From assembly GCA_002440975.1 (NCBI GenBank), contig DJWN01000033.1:1-11001 (forward strand): a DNA stretch of 11,001 bases, read 5' to 3'. The stretch comes from Bacteroidales bacterium UBA6229 (GTDB lineage Bacteria; Bacteroidota; Bacteroidia; Bacteroidales; F082). Below, one piece after another: positions 1-6,064 of the stretch. Each line of letters begins with the position of its first letter. The first letter of the stretch is position 1. The notes beneath the pieces are model-generated. The model worked only from the letters and a program-made list of their open reading frames with translations. It made no database searches and was not told where the DNA came from. Both the position numbers and the translations under genes were made by a program.

Positions 1-1382
1 GGACTTTGCATATCACCTTCAAAAACAACAAATACCGGTAATGAGCCGCCAAATTTTTTCTGCATAACATCCTCTGCAACCCTTGTTGGATTATCTTTCT
101 TAAAATAGTCGGCCATGTTTACACTGGTTTCCATCAGAAATATGCCACCAATGCATAGCATGAGCAGAACTCCCCAGCCTGTTAGTGTATATTTGGGATG
201 TTTAAACAGAAATTTCACTAAGGGCAACAGAATTTTGTGGGTTAATATGGTTTGCTTTTCTCCGTTTTCGATAACAGCTTTTTTCCCATACATTGATAAA
301 CCTGAAATAAGTGCGGGAACAAAGAACAGGGATAGTATTAAAGCAATCAGTGTACCGACCGCAGTAAATATCCCGAAGTCTTTAATCATGGTGAGGTATG
401 CCCCAAAAACAAATGATACAAACCCAATGGCCGTGGTTACTGCTGCCAGTATAACAGGAACCAGAATATATCCAAGTGCTTGAACCAATGCCTGTTTTCT
501 GTCTGCAAGCTTGTTGTGGTTAATGCTGTTGAGCACATGAATTGTATAAGCACTTCCCACAGCAAGTAGCACAACCGGTATTATATTTGAAATAATGGTC
601 AGCTCGTAACCGGTAACTGCCATCAATCCCATTGTCCATATAACGGCCAGGCCTGCTGTGAGCAACGGCAACAATACCCCTCTGAAAGATTTGAAACTCA
701 GCAGTAAAATAATGGCTATAACGAGAAAAACGATGGGAATAAGCCAAACCATATCTGAAATAATCAAGTCGTTAATGTCGTTCATCATCATGGGCAGACC
801 GCCAAAGTAAATTGTTTCGGGTAAATTTAGTGCTTCAATTTTATCCTTAATTTCTTTTGCAACAGCTTGTTTATCTCCCTCAGGGAGAAGTGTAAACATT
901 ATTGCGGTTGCCGTTCCGTCCTCCGATACAACAGCTCCCTTGTACATCTCTTTGGAGAAAACATAGTCTTTCAGGCTGTCTAACTGCGATTGCTCAACGG
1001 GCAAATCATACTCATCCACCAGCTTGCCAATTTCAATACCCCATTCAGAGCTTTTGATATCGAGAATATTGGTTAAGCTTGTAACGGTTGAAACACCATT
1101 GGTATATTTTAGGCTATCGGTAATTTGCTTTATGTGCTGAATGACTTCTGCTTTAAAAACATCATCGGTTTCCAGAACAATCATTCCCATATCGTTTCCG
1201 CCAAACTGTGTGCCTATCTCCTTGTACAACCGGGCAGCAGGGTCGTCATCGGGTAAAGAGCTTATTATATCGGAGTTTATATGCAGGTTTTTTGCCTCAT
1301 AACTGAAGAATACGGTTAATCCTGCAACGGCTAAAATTATAAGCCATTTAAATTTTACTATGCCTTCTGCAAATCTGTTCAT
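1..1382 (-). CDS. MMPL/RND superfamily exporter, partial (C-terminal part beyond the left window edge)
   Basis: An inner-membrane exporter of the RND superfamily, in the 'predicted exporter'/MMPL branch; members move lipids, hydrophobic compounds or drugs using the proton gradient. About 460 residues are visible. A first membrane helix (about 12-28) is followed by a periplasmic domain with a DDDPAARLY stretch (45-53) and a GG near 61-62, then a block of five helices (about 210-230, 235-256, 262-285, 303-325, 335-360) containing LLAVGSAYTIHVLN (272-285), the characteristic helix of this branch. A second half then starts, with a new helix (about 400-417) and a stretch (421-457) that mirrors residues 36-72, showing the usual internal duplication. 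Full members are roughly 750-800 residues, so about 300 are missing off the left edge. The ATG follows an A-rich leader. It lies 65 bp after the tetR stop with no clear promoter between, so probably cotranscribed. Substrate unknown. Confidence 0.9.
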   Translation of the reverse strand, partial: MNRFAEGIVKFKWLIILAVAGLTVFFSYEAKNLHINSDIISSLPDDDPAARLYKEIGTQFGGNDMGMIVLETDDVFKAEVIQHIKQITDSLKYTNGVSTVTSLTNILDIKSSEWGIEIGKLVDEYDLPVEQSQLDSLKDYVFSKEMYKGAVVSEDGTATAIMFTLLPEGDKQAVAKEIKDKIEALNLPETIYFGGLPMMMNDINDLIISDMVWLIPIVFLVIAIILLLSFKSFRGVLLPLLTAGLAVIWTMGLMAVTGYELTIISNIIPVVLLAVGSAYTIHVLNSINHNKLADRKQALVQALGYILVPVILAAVTTAIGFVSFVFGAYLTMIKDFGIFTAVGTLIALILSLFFVPALISGLSMYGKKAVIENGEKQTILTHKILLPLVKFLFKHPKYTLTGWGVLLMLCIGGIFLMETSVNMADYFKKDNPTRVAEDVMQKKFGGSLPVFVVFEGDMQS

Positions 1383-1447
1383 ATTTTGTTGTTTTTATAA
1401 TTTATTTATACTTAATTCGTTTTATAGTCAGTTTTGGTGAAAAAAAA

Positions 1448-2029
1448 TTATGAAGACAAACCTTTTGTGAGTATTCCAATTAAACTTTCAAAATGAGGGG
1501 CGTATTTCACATATTTATTTTGTAGAAAAAAGGGTATCTCAAGCCCTTTTATAATCATAATGAATACGTCTAACAGAACATCAATATCGCCAATAATATC
1601 AAATTCGCCCATCTCAACCCCTTGCAATATCATCTTTTTCAGGTTTTCTTTTTCCCATGCATCTAATTCAGACCGTAAATCATCAATGAAATGAAAATGT
1701 TCAAAAAAATCAGCTTTTAGCGTTTCATGATAATTTGCAGCAGAATTTAGAATCTCCATTCTTTTGACGAGATATTTTTTTACCTTTTCAGAAGAATTCA
1801 AATCAGGATTATTAACAATAAAAGACAGCTGATTTTTCAGTTTTATCATTTCTATTGATACTACCTCTTTAAATAAATCCTCCTTGCTCGCAAAATGATA
1901 ATATAAGGAACCTTTGGCTTTCCTCGCAATTTTAGCGATTTCATCCATTGAGGTTTTGTGGAACCCAAAGCGACTGAAAAGCTTATCCGCAACACTTAAA
2001 ATTGATTCTTTGGTGTTATCAATGCTCAT
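1448..2029 (-). CDS. TetR/AcrR family transcriptional regulator
   Basis: A 193-residue one-component repressor. The N-terminal TetR DNA-binding domain covers about residues 7-55: a first helix with the ADKLFSRFGFHKTS stretch, then the helix-turn-helix (about 27-46: MDEIAKIARKAKGSLYYHF) and the family-typical SKEDLF that follows. The remainder is an all-helical ligand-binding and dimerisation domain with no recognisable ligand signature; the C-terminal hydrophobic helix (about 147-168) is normal for the family. Length is typical. The gene is first in a minus-strand unit with an RND exporter behind it, the classic arrangement for a repressor that controls its own exporter and is released by a substrate of the pump; that regulatory role is inference. 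A good Bacteroidota-type promoter lies directly upstream. The gene is very AT-rich compared with murD or murL (16 of 60 GC in 1501-1560). Confidence 0.93.
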   Translation of the reverse strand: MSIDNTKESILSVADKLFSRFGFHKTSMDEIAKIARKAKGSLYYHFASKEDLFKEVVSIEMIKLKNQLSFIVNNPDLNSSEKVKKYLVKRMEILNSAANYHETLKADFFEHFHFIDDLRSELDAWEKENLKKMILQGVEMGEFDIIGDIDVLLDVFIMIIKGLEIPFFLQNKYVKYAPHFESLIGILTKGLSS

Positions 2030-2060
2030 ATCATTTTTATACTAAAATTGTTTTTCGGTG

Positions 2061-2090
2061 CAAAGATAAATATATTTTTTTACAATTCAA
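2061..2090 (-). promoter_or_regulatory. Bacteroidota-type promoter of the tetR-RND unit
   Basis: Read on the minus strand, TTG (2090-2088) is followed after 19 nt by TATCTTTG (2068-2061), an exact match to the Bacteroidota -7 element TAnnTTTG with a -33 TTG at acceptable spacing. Transcription would begin near 2053-2056, giving a short A-rich leader of about 25 nt before the ATG at 2029. The spacer is almost pure A/T. I did not find a convincing palindromic operator for the TetR protein here. Confidence 0.7.
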
Positions 2091-2172
2091 GCTTTTTATT
2101 TTTTTTCACAACTGACAAGAAATGGGAAATCGCACCATAATAGTAATGGGTGGGCTAGGATGATTGCATTCT

Positions 2173-2217
2173 TTGGCAAAGCTTTGGCTTGAGCGTTGGC
2201 TTGTGAGGCTTTGCCAA
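2173..2217. repeat. Inverted repeat, 10-bp perfect arms
   Basis: TTGGCAAAGC at 2173-2182 is exactly complementary to GCTTTGCCAA at 2208-2217. Wobble-tolerant pairing can continue about four more pairs inward, leaving a loop of roughly 17 nt that itself contains the words GGCTTGAGCG and TTGGCTTG. No T-run follows directly on either strand, so it is not a standard terminator. It could be a repeat-element end or a structured RNA segment; its identity is unknown. Confidence 0.6.
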
Positions 2218-2679
2218 TGTGTGCAATGTGGGTGGGGTTTCTTCTTTTTTTGCGGGGGGAAGAAAAAAACAAAATAAATTTCCATCAAATTTGAACTGTC
2301 CTATCAAAAAGCTAAATCCTTTCTATTTTCAATTTATCACTATCGTATCTGTCTGGTCGTCTGTCTTTTTACACTTGTTGCCAACTTCTTATGTGTTTAC
2401 TTTTTGTAACTATATCTAACATCATACTGCGGATATGTAAACCTTTTATTGTTTTTATTCCAAATATATTCATGCAATTCCTCCTATCTGATCCAAAGGG
2501 TTCTTTATGTTTATTAGATTCTTCATGCTTACATGGGTGTAAATTTTAAACGTTTTGCTGCTGGTGTGATCAGGTTTTGGGTATTGTGGCAGCTAATTTA
2601 GCAATTCTTCAATTATTAAACCAGGTACTCTCTGAAAAATTGAAAAAATTCTGTTTTGATGTTAAACTTTCTCCTCTTT

Positions 2680-2725
2680 GACACACTTTTTTGAACACTC
2701 CACCGGAATCATACAAACTTTTCCT
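2680..2725. repeat. First copy of a ~46-bp duplicated block
   Basis: The block begins GACACACTTTTTTGAACACTC and ends with CTTTTCCT. It matches, with scattered substitutions and one 1-bp indel, the block at 2830-2876. The copies are 150-151 bp apart. The REP-like hairpin sits just after this copy, and the 21-bp tandem array starts at the end of the second copy. Confidence 0.6.
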
Positions 2726-2735
2726 AACCCCCCCC

Positions 2736-2764
2736 GTTCGGCGTAGTTTGCGACTACGTCGCAC
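2736..2764. repeat. REP-like hairpin next to a C8 run
   Basis: The left arm GTTCGGCGTAGT (2736-2747) and the right arm ACTACGTCGCAC (2753-2764) pair around a TTGCG loop. The inner six pairs are perfect, then come a G-T wobble, two further pairs, one T-C mismatch and two more pairs. Eight consecutive C bases (2728-2735) lie immediately to the left. The element is strikingly GC-rich in an AT-rich spacer, as expected of a REP-type palindrome of the kind spread by RAYT transposases. A family assignment would need genome-wide copies. Confidence 0.6.
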
Positions 2765-2829
2765 AATTATTCCAATAACTCCAACTTTCCCCAGTCATTC
2801 AATGCAAAAGTGTTACCAAATGGTGAAAT

Positions 2830-2876
2830 GACACACTATTTTGAATACTCCCACCGAAACTTCTCATATTTTTCCT
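2830..2876. repeat. Second copy of the ~46-bp duplicated block
   Basis: The block starts GACACACTATTTTGAATACTC and ends TTTTTCCT. It corresponds to 2680-2725 at an offset of 150 bp that becomes 151 bp after an inserted C near 2851. Its end overlaps unit 1 of the 21-bp tandem array, so the array may have grown by slippage out of this block. Confidence 0.6.
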
Positions 2877-2973
2877 GAAAACATGCAAACTTTTGCCAGG
2901 AATCTGCAAACTTTTTCAGGAATCATCCAAGCTTTTCCTGAAAACATGCAAACTTTTACTCAAACTATCCTTA
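2869..2973. repeat. 21-bp tandem array, about 4.5 units
   Basis: The units are 2869-2889, 2890-2910, 2911-2931, 2932-2952 and a decayed 2953-2973. Units 1 and 4 differ only at the first base (T or C, then TTTTCCTGAAAACATGCAAA). Units 2 and 3 share CTTTT and CAGGAAT at equivalent positions. The spacing is exactly 21 bp, two helical turns, so the T-runs and A-runs recur on the same face of the helix. There are no unique spacers, so it is not a CRISPR array. Confidence 0.75.
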
Positions 2974-3085
2974 CTTACACAAGAAATACGCAAACAAACA
3001 ACAGATAATCAATTCATTAAATAAATTAGCCCAATTATGTAATGCTTAACAGCCGCTTAACCATAAACAAAAATTCCATTAACTT

Positions 3086-3109
3086 AAGATGTCAGGGCTC
3101 CGCCCCTTA
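3086..3109. repeat. 24-bp GC-rich repeat, copy 1
   Basis: This copy reads AAGATGTCAGGG followed by CTCCGCCCCTTA. It matches the copy at 3137-3160 at 23 of 24 positions. The core GGGCTCCGCCC can form a 4-bp stem with a 3-nt loop. The two copies are 51 bp apart. Short GC-rich hairpins like this are commonly scattered in intergenic DNA of this phylum; that is recollection, not a search result. Confidence 0.7.
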
Positions 3110-3136
3110 TCGGTAATATTCACAATTTTTTCTGCG

Positions 3137-3160
3137 AAGATGTCAGGGCTTCGCCCCTTA
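3137..3160. repeat. 24-bp GC-rich repeat, copy 2
   Basis: This copy reads AAGATGTCAGGG followed by CTTCGCCCCTTA and differs from copy 1 only at the T/C in the loop. The core GGGC-TTC-GCCC folds as a small hairpin. The flanking GCGAAG (3134-3139) can instead pair with CTTCGC (3149-3154). It lies downstream of murD on the minus strand, but an A-run rather than a T-run follows in that direction, so I do not call it a terminator. Confidence 0.7.
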
Positions 3161-3172
3161 CACATTCTTACC

Positions 3173-3346
3173 TTCGACTTCGGATATTCGATCTTCAGAT
3201 ATTTGACTTTCAGACATTCGGACCTTAGGTCATCGAGCGCAGCCGAGATGCCGACTTTCAGACATTCGACCTTAGGTCATCGAGCGCAGCCGAGATGCCG
3301 ACTTTCAGACATTCGACCTTAGGTCATCGAGCGCAGCCGAGATGCC
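3173..3346. repeat. 47-bp tandem repeat, three copies, overlapping the 3' end of murD
   Basis: The units are 3205-3252 (48 bp, one extra G), 3253-3299 and 3300-3346 (47 bp each). Apart from that extra base they are identical as far as I can read. Each contains the palindrome GACCTTAGGTC and the GC-rich, partly self-complementary CATCGAGCGCAGCCGAGATG. Ahead of the array, 3173-3232 breaks into four degenerate subunits of 14-16 bp (3173-3186, 3187-3201, 3202-3216, 3217-3232) related to TTCGAC-CTTCAGATA. This looks like the source motif from which the longer unit was built. The third unit overlaps the last 14 codons of murD, so the array is not purely intergenic. Confidence 0.85.
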
Positions 3347-4621
3347 CTTTGCCAGTTCCAAAAACTTATCTCCGCGTTGCTCAAAATTCCGGTACTTGTC
3401 ATAGCTGGCTGCTGCCGGCGAAAGCAGGCAGATTTGCCCTGCACTTGCGTGCAATTTCAGGTAATCAAAGACCTCTTCCAGTTCTTCAAATGGATGCAAA
3501 GTTGCACTGTAGTTGCATTCTTGCAAGCCTTCAACAATGCGTTTGCCTGCTTTTCCGGTAAAAAAAATCACACCAGGAGGATTATCAATCAGATATTCGA
3601 TCAGCTGCTTGTAGTTGATACCACGGTCGAAACCACCCAGGATCAGATAATTGGTTTGTGGCCAAGCTTGCAGGGCAGCTATTGTGGCTTCAGGCACGGT
3701 GGCAATGCTGTCGTTAACATAACGTATCCCGTCAAAAGGACCAATAAGCTGAAGGCGATGAGGCAAACCTTCGAAACCTGCCATTGAATGTAGTGCTTCC
3801 TCACGACTCACACCAAACTTTTCAACAGCAAGCACGGCCATAGCAGCATTGAACTGGTTATGGTGGCCAGGCAGGCTTATTGGCAGTGGCTGATCATCAG
3901 AGGGCAGATCAGGATCAAAAAAATGCACCCGGGTCTCGTTGTCTGACACAAAGGCTTTCAGCCGGATATCAGCCAGGGCATAATCGCTCGGATCAGCATA
4001 GCGCAGTATGTTCAGCTTTGCATTTCGATAAGCCGCAAGGGTTCCGAAATAATCCAGATGCTCCTCAAAGACATTAAGTAGCAAAGCCACATGCGGACTA
4101 TGACGCACATATTGCAGCTGATGAGCCGAGAGTTCAAACACGATAATGGTGTCAGGCCTCAAATCAGAAATGCTGTCAAAGCAGGGCGTCCCCATATTCC
4201 CGACCAACACAGCCTTTCTGCCTGCTTTGCACAACAAATGATAGATCAGATGCGAGGTGGTGCTCTTGCCTTTGGTACCCGTTATCCCGATAGTCTGTTC
4301 GTGAAAAGCAGCCAAAAAAAGATCTGTTTGTGAACTGATTTGAACTGTCCTGGCAATCTTATCCGGCAGCCTCATCCCTGGCGATTTCAGCACCAGATCA
4401 AATTCATCCAGCTTGTCCAAACATTTTGGTCCACCCAGGAAACGGACATCAGGAAAGCTTTCTGTGATTTCTGTCTGCAGCTTGGCATTATGATCGGCAA
4501 TGGTGACATCGGTCTCTGGCAGATTCTCGCGTACAAAACGCAGGCTCGACCGGCCTTCTTTTCCAAATCCGGCGATCAACAGTTTTTTACCTTTCAAGGC
4601 CTCTGTAATCCGTTTTATCAC
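3305..4621 (-). CDS. murD2: MurD-type Mur ligase, probably UDP-MurNAc-L-Ala-L-Glu synthetase (MurD2), coupled to murL
   Basis: A cytosolic Mur ligase of 438 residues that adds glutamate to UDP-MurNAc-L-Ala using ATP. Visible features: an N-terminal Rossmann-like UDP-binding domain (GKKLLIAGFGKEGRSS, 11-26); the ATP loop GTKGKSTT (115-122); AYRNAKLNI (197-205), whose Lys202 matches the carbamylated lysine; GHHNQFNAA (252-260); LPHRLQ (286-291); YVNDSIATVPEATIAAL (301-317); and the C-terminal SPAAASYDKYRNFEQRGDKF (401-420). Classical MurD reads NDSKAT where this has NDSIAT (Ile306). The start is GTG at 4621, overlapping the murL stop as GTGA, with GGAGG seven bases upstream. Coupling to murL suggests the MurD2 role (L-Glu as substrate) rather than classical D-Glu-adding MurD; that choice rests on context. 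The last 14 codons lie inside the 47-bp repeat, giving a tail beyond the usual family end. Confidence 0.85.
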   Translation of the reverse strand: MIKRITEALKGKKLLIAGFGKEGRSSLRFVRENLPETDVTIADHNAKLQTEITESFPDVRFLGGPKCLDKLDEFDLVLKSPGMRLPDKIARTVQISSQTDLFLAAFHEQTIGITGTKGKSTTSHLIYHLLCKAGRKAVLVGNMGTPCFDSISDLRPDTIIVFELSAHQLQYVRHSPHVALLLNVFEEHLDYFGTLAAYRNAKLNILRYADPSDYALADIRLKAFVSDNETRVHFFDPDLPSDDQPLPISLPGHHNQFNAAMAVLAVEKFGVSREEALHSMAGFEGLPHRLQLIGPFDGIRYVNDSIATVPEATIAALQAWPQTNYLILGGFDRGINYKQLIEYLIDNPPGVIFFTGKAGKRIVEGLQECNYSATLHPFEELEEVFDYLKLHASAGQICLLSPAAASYDKYRNFEQRGDKFLELAKGISAALDDLRSNV

Positions 4622-6036
4622 GGCTGATCCTCCAGCTTTTTAATCCATTTTTGAGGCACAAAATGCAACTGATTTCGCTCTTTTAATAAAAGCTCAAGAT
4701 ACTGTTCACCAGAGGGTTGAACGGGATGTTTTTTAAAATAAAGCGTCAACAGAGGCGATCTTACAAATTCTTCATTCCTGGCATGATGCAGAGCCAGCAC
4801 TGCCTGCACTTCATCCACCGTCCCCACGCATTCAAAGGGTTTTAGTGCTGTTTGTCCGGCAAGCGATTCCAACAACCCCAACAGCTTGCTGTCGTCTTGC
4901 ATTCGCTTTCCAAAAACTACTTCCAATTCCTCTGTGCTTAAGAAAGGTGAAAGCACAACCCAGGTGAACAGACATTTAGGGCATTTGCCACACCAGCTGT
5001 CGGTTTTGCTGCCTGCATTACAGCTTCTGAAAGCCAGATGATAGGCTGTGTGCCAACTGAAACGCCTGGCAATCTGTAATTCGTTGAGTGGGCGCAACAA
5101 GCTGAAATAATTCAGCTGTGGATGGATGAATGCACTTATATAATTTCTGAAATCCCGCTCAAAATCAATGGATTTACTGTATTGATGGTTGATTTGGGTA
5201 TTAGGAACCGTAGCTTCGCTGGCACTGGATTCGTTTGAAAGGGCAATATTCCGAAAACCAGTTCCGGCCGAAACCAACAATGACACAAAAGCCAGTAGAG
5301 CCGAAAAAGGTGTGTGCCCGTTCAGGAAGCCTTGCTGATTGAGTGCCAGCATCAGCGGATCGAGGCTACGTTTTACAATGGCCGACTGATCTTCACCAAA
5401 GCCAGCCACAGCTGCACATCGCAAACTTGCCGGACCAGGGTTGACCATCAGTGGTATCAGCTGTTTTTCGCTTTTAAGCAACTCCAGACTTACCACTGAA
5501 TCTTTTCCACCTCCAACAGGCAGGAGAACACCTTCCGAAAAGGTGGCTTCAACAGTTTTTAAAACTGAGCCTTCAGATTCTATTTGCATGAAATCGTCTA
5601 GAGAAGCTTTTATGTTGTTCAGGTAAAAAAATTCACCCAGCCCCTGAAAATATAGCTCTTTCCAAAACTTCAACTGAACCTCATTAAGGTGATGCGGCCG
5701 GATGATCACCTGAGGTGAGCAACTCAGCTTCCAATAGCTGATCAGTTCGATCATGCCAATATGAAAAGCCAGGTTGTGCAGGCTCGATTCCGGAAGATTC
5801 CAATCATAAAAACTGCGAAACGGGATTTCTATCTCAGGACTAAAATGATAGGTGTCAGCTAAATTAAAGTTAAAAACCAGCCTTAAGTTTCCTTTTGTTC
5901 GCTTAATTTGGTAGCTTTGGAAAACGAAATAAGGATATTTTTCGCGTAATTGAAAAAACTTTTGTTGTTGATCAGCACTTTTCAAGCTATGGTATATTTT
6001 TTGATTCAGTGTGTAAAAATAAAGAATTGCAGGCAT
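4618..6036 (-). CDS. murL: PP-loop protein, probable UDP-MurNAc-L-Ala-L-Glu epimerase (MurL)
   Basis: Probable MurL, which converts the terminal L-Glu of UDP-MurNAc-L-Ala-L-Glu to D-Glu with cleavage of ATP to AMP and pyrophosphate. Residues are numbered from the ATG at 6036; for the longer frame from 6072 add 12. The N-terminal part (about 35-160) is an unassigned alpha/beta domain. LPVGGGKDS (172-180) is a PP-loop ATP-binding motif. GHTPFSALLAF (240-250), SNESSASEA (267-275) and VNxQ-like TQINHQYSKSIDFE (280-293) follow. SWCGKCPKC (347-355) has three cysteines suited to metal binding. The C-terminal region is helical. I chose the ATG at 6036 because the 12 extra residues from 6072 are hydrophobic, look non-conserved and would overlap algH. 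The next gene is a MurD-type ligase sharing GTGA, the pairing expected for MurL/MurD2. A generic PP-loop or QueC-like annotation is possible, but the combination of motifs and neighbour favours MurL. Confidence 0.8.
   Translation of the reverse strand: MPAILYFYTLNQKIYHSLKSADQQQKFFQLREKYPYFVFQSYQIKRTKGNLRLVFNFNLADTYHFSPEIEIPFRSFYDWNLPESSLHNLAFHIGMIELISYWKLSCSPQVIIRPHHLNEVQLKFWKELYFQGLGEFFYLNNIKASLDDFMQIESEGSVLKTVEATFSEGVLLPVGGGKDSVVSLELLKSEKQLIPLMVNPGPASLRCAAVAGFGEDQSAIVKRSLDPLMLALNQQGFLNGHTPFSALLAFVSLLVSAGTGFRNIALSNESSASEATVPNTQINHQYSKSIDFERDFRNYISAFIHPQLNYFSLLRPLNELQIARRFSWHTAYHLAFRSCNAGSKTDSWCGKCPKCLFTWVVLSPFLSTEELEVVFGKRMQDDSKLLGLLESLAGQTALKPFECVGTVDEVQAVLALHHARNEEFVRSPLLTLYFKKHPVQPSGEQYLELLLKERNQLHFVPQKWIKKLEDQP
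4619..4635 (-). promoter_or_regulatory. Shine-Dalgarno site and GTGA stop/start overlap at murD
   Basis: On the minus strand, CTGGAGGATCAGCCGTGA contains GGAGG, seven bases, then the GTG start of murD, whose last two bases begin the TGA stop of the upstream gene. A strong GGAGG is unusual beside the A-rich leaders of the other genes here. It supports the GTG start and suggests translational coupling between the two enzymes. Confidence 0.65.
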
Positions 6037-6064
6037 CCAATTGCAAAACAAAAAAAAGCTGCCC

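Larger units (their letters stand above)
2091..3304. other. Gene-free, repeat-rich intergenic region
   Basis: About 1.2 kb between the tetR promoter and the murD stop. Every open frame is short, low in complexity and without a domain-like sequence. The sequence is AT-rich with G, C, A and T runs, and it carries several unrelated repeat types listed separately: an inverted repeat at 2173-2217, a REP-like hairpin at 2736-2764, a duplicated block at 2680/2830, a 21-bp tandem array at 2869-2973, 24-bp repeats at 3086 and 3137, and a 47-bp tandem array from 3205. The stretch from about 2230 to 2679 contains nothing I recognise apart from homopolymer runs. No tRNA, ncRNA family or transposase remnant was recognised. 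Because it follows murD on its strand, the end of the murL-murD transcript must lie here or in the repeats. Confidence 0.8.

Noticed and set aside
2106..2288. Minus-strand open frame of 60 codons upstream of tetR
   Set aside because: Low-complexity FFFPPQKKKK sequence derived from G and T runs and the inverted repeat; no sign of selection as protein.
2219..2419. Plus-strand open frame of 66 codons
   Set aside because: It reads through A/T-rich spacer with no recognisable motif; judged chance.
3131..3160. Rho-independent terminator for murD built on GCGAAG/CTTCGC or GGGC/GCCC
   Set aside because: In the murD direction the stem is followed by AGAAAAAATT, not a T-run; the T-run is on the wrong side.
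3089..3322. Plus-strand open frame of 77 codons with repeated MSGLRPL and TFRHS words
   Set aside because: The repeated protein words only reflect the 24-bp and 47-bp DNA repeats; there is no domain, and it overlaps the repeats and murD.
2869..3346. CRISPR array
   Set aside because: Both tandem arrays are direct head-to-tail repeats with no unique spacers, and there are no cas genes nearby.
3377..5626. Several plus-strand open frames of 60-136 codons inside murD and murL
   Set aside because: They are antisense shadows of well-supported minus-strand genes, with no motif of their own.
5966..6015. Promoter for algH around TATATTTTTTG
   Set aside because: The -7-like word has one base too many for TAnnTTTG and the nearest TTG is 22-24 nt away; too weak to annotate.
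6041..6064. Upstream TTG start for the AlgH/YqgE gene
   Set aside because: It adds only MQNKKKLP, encoded by the A-rich leader; the ATG at 6065 gives the family-typical N-terminus.
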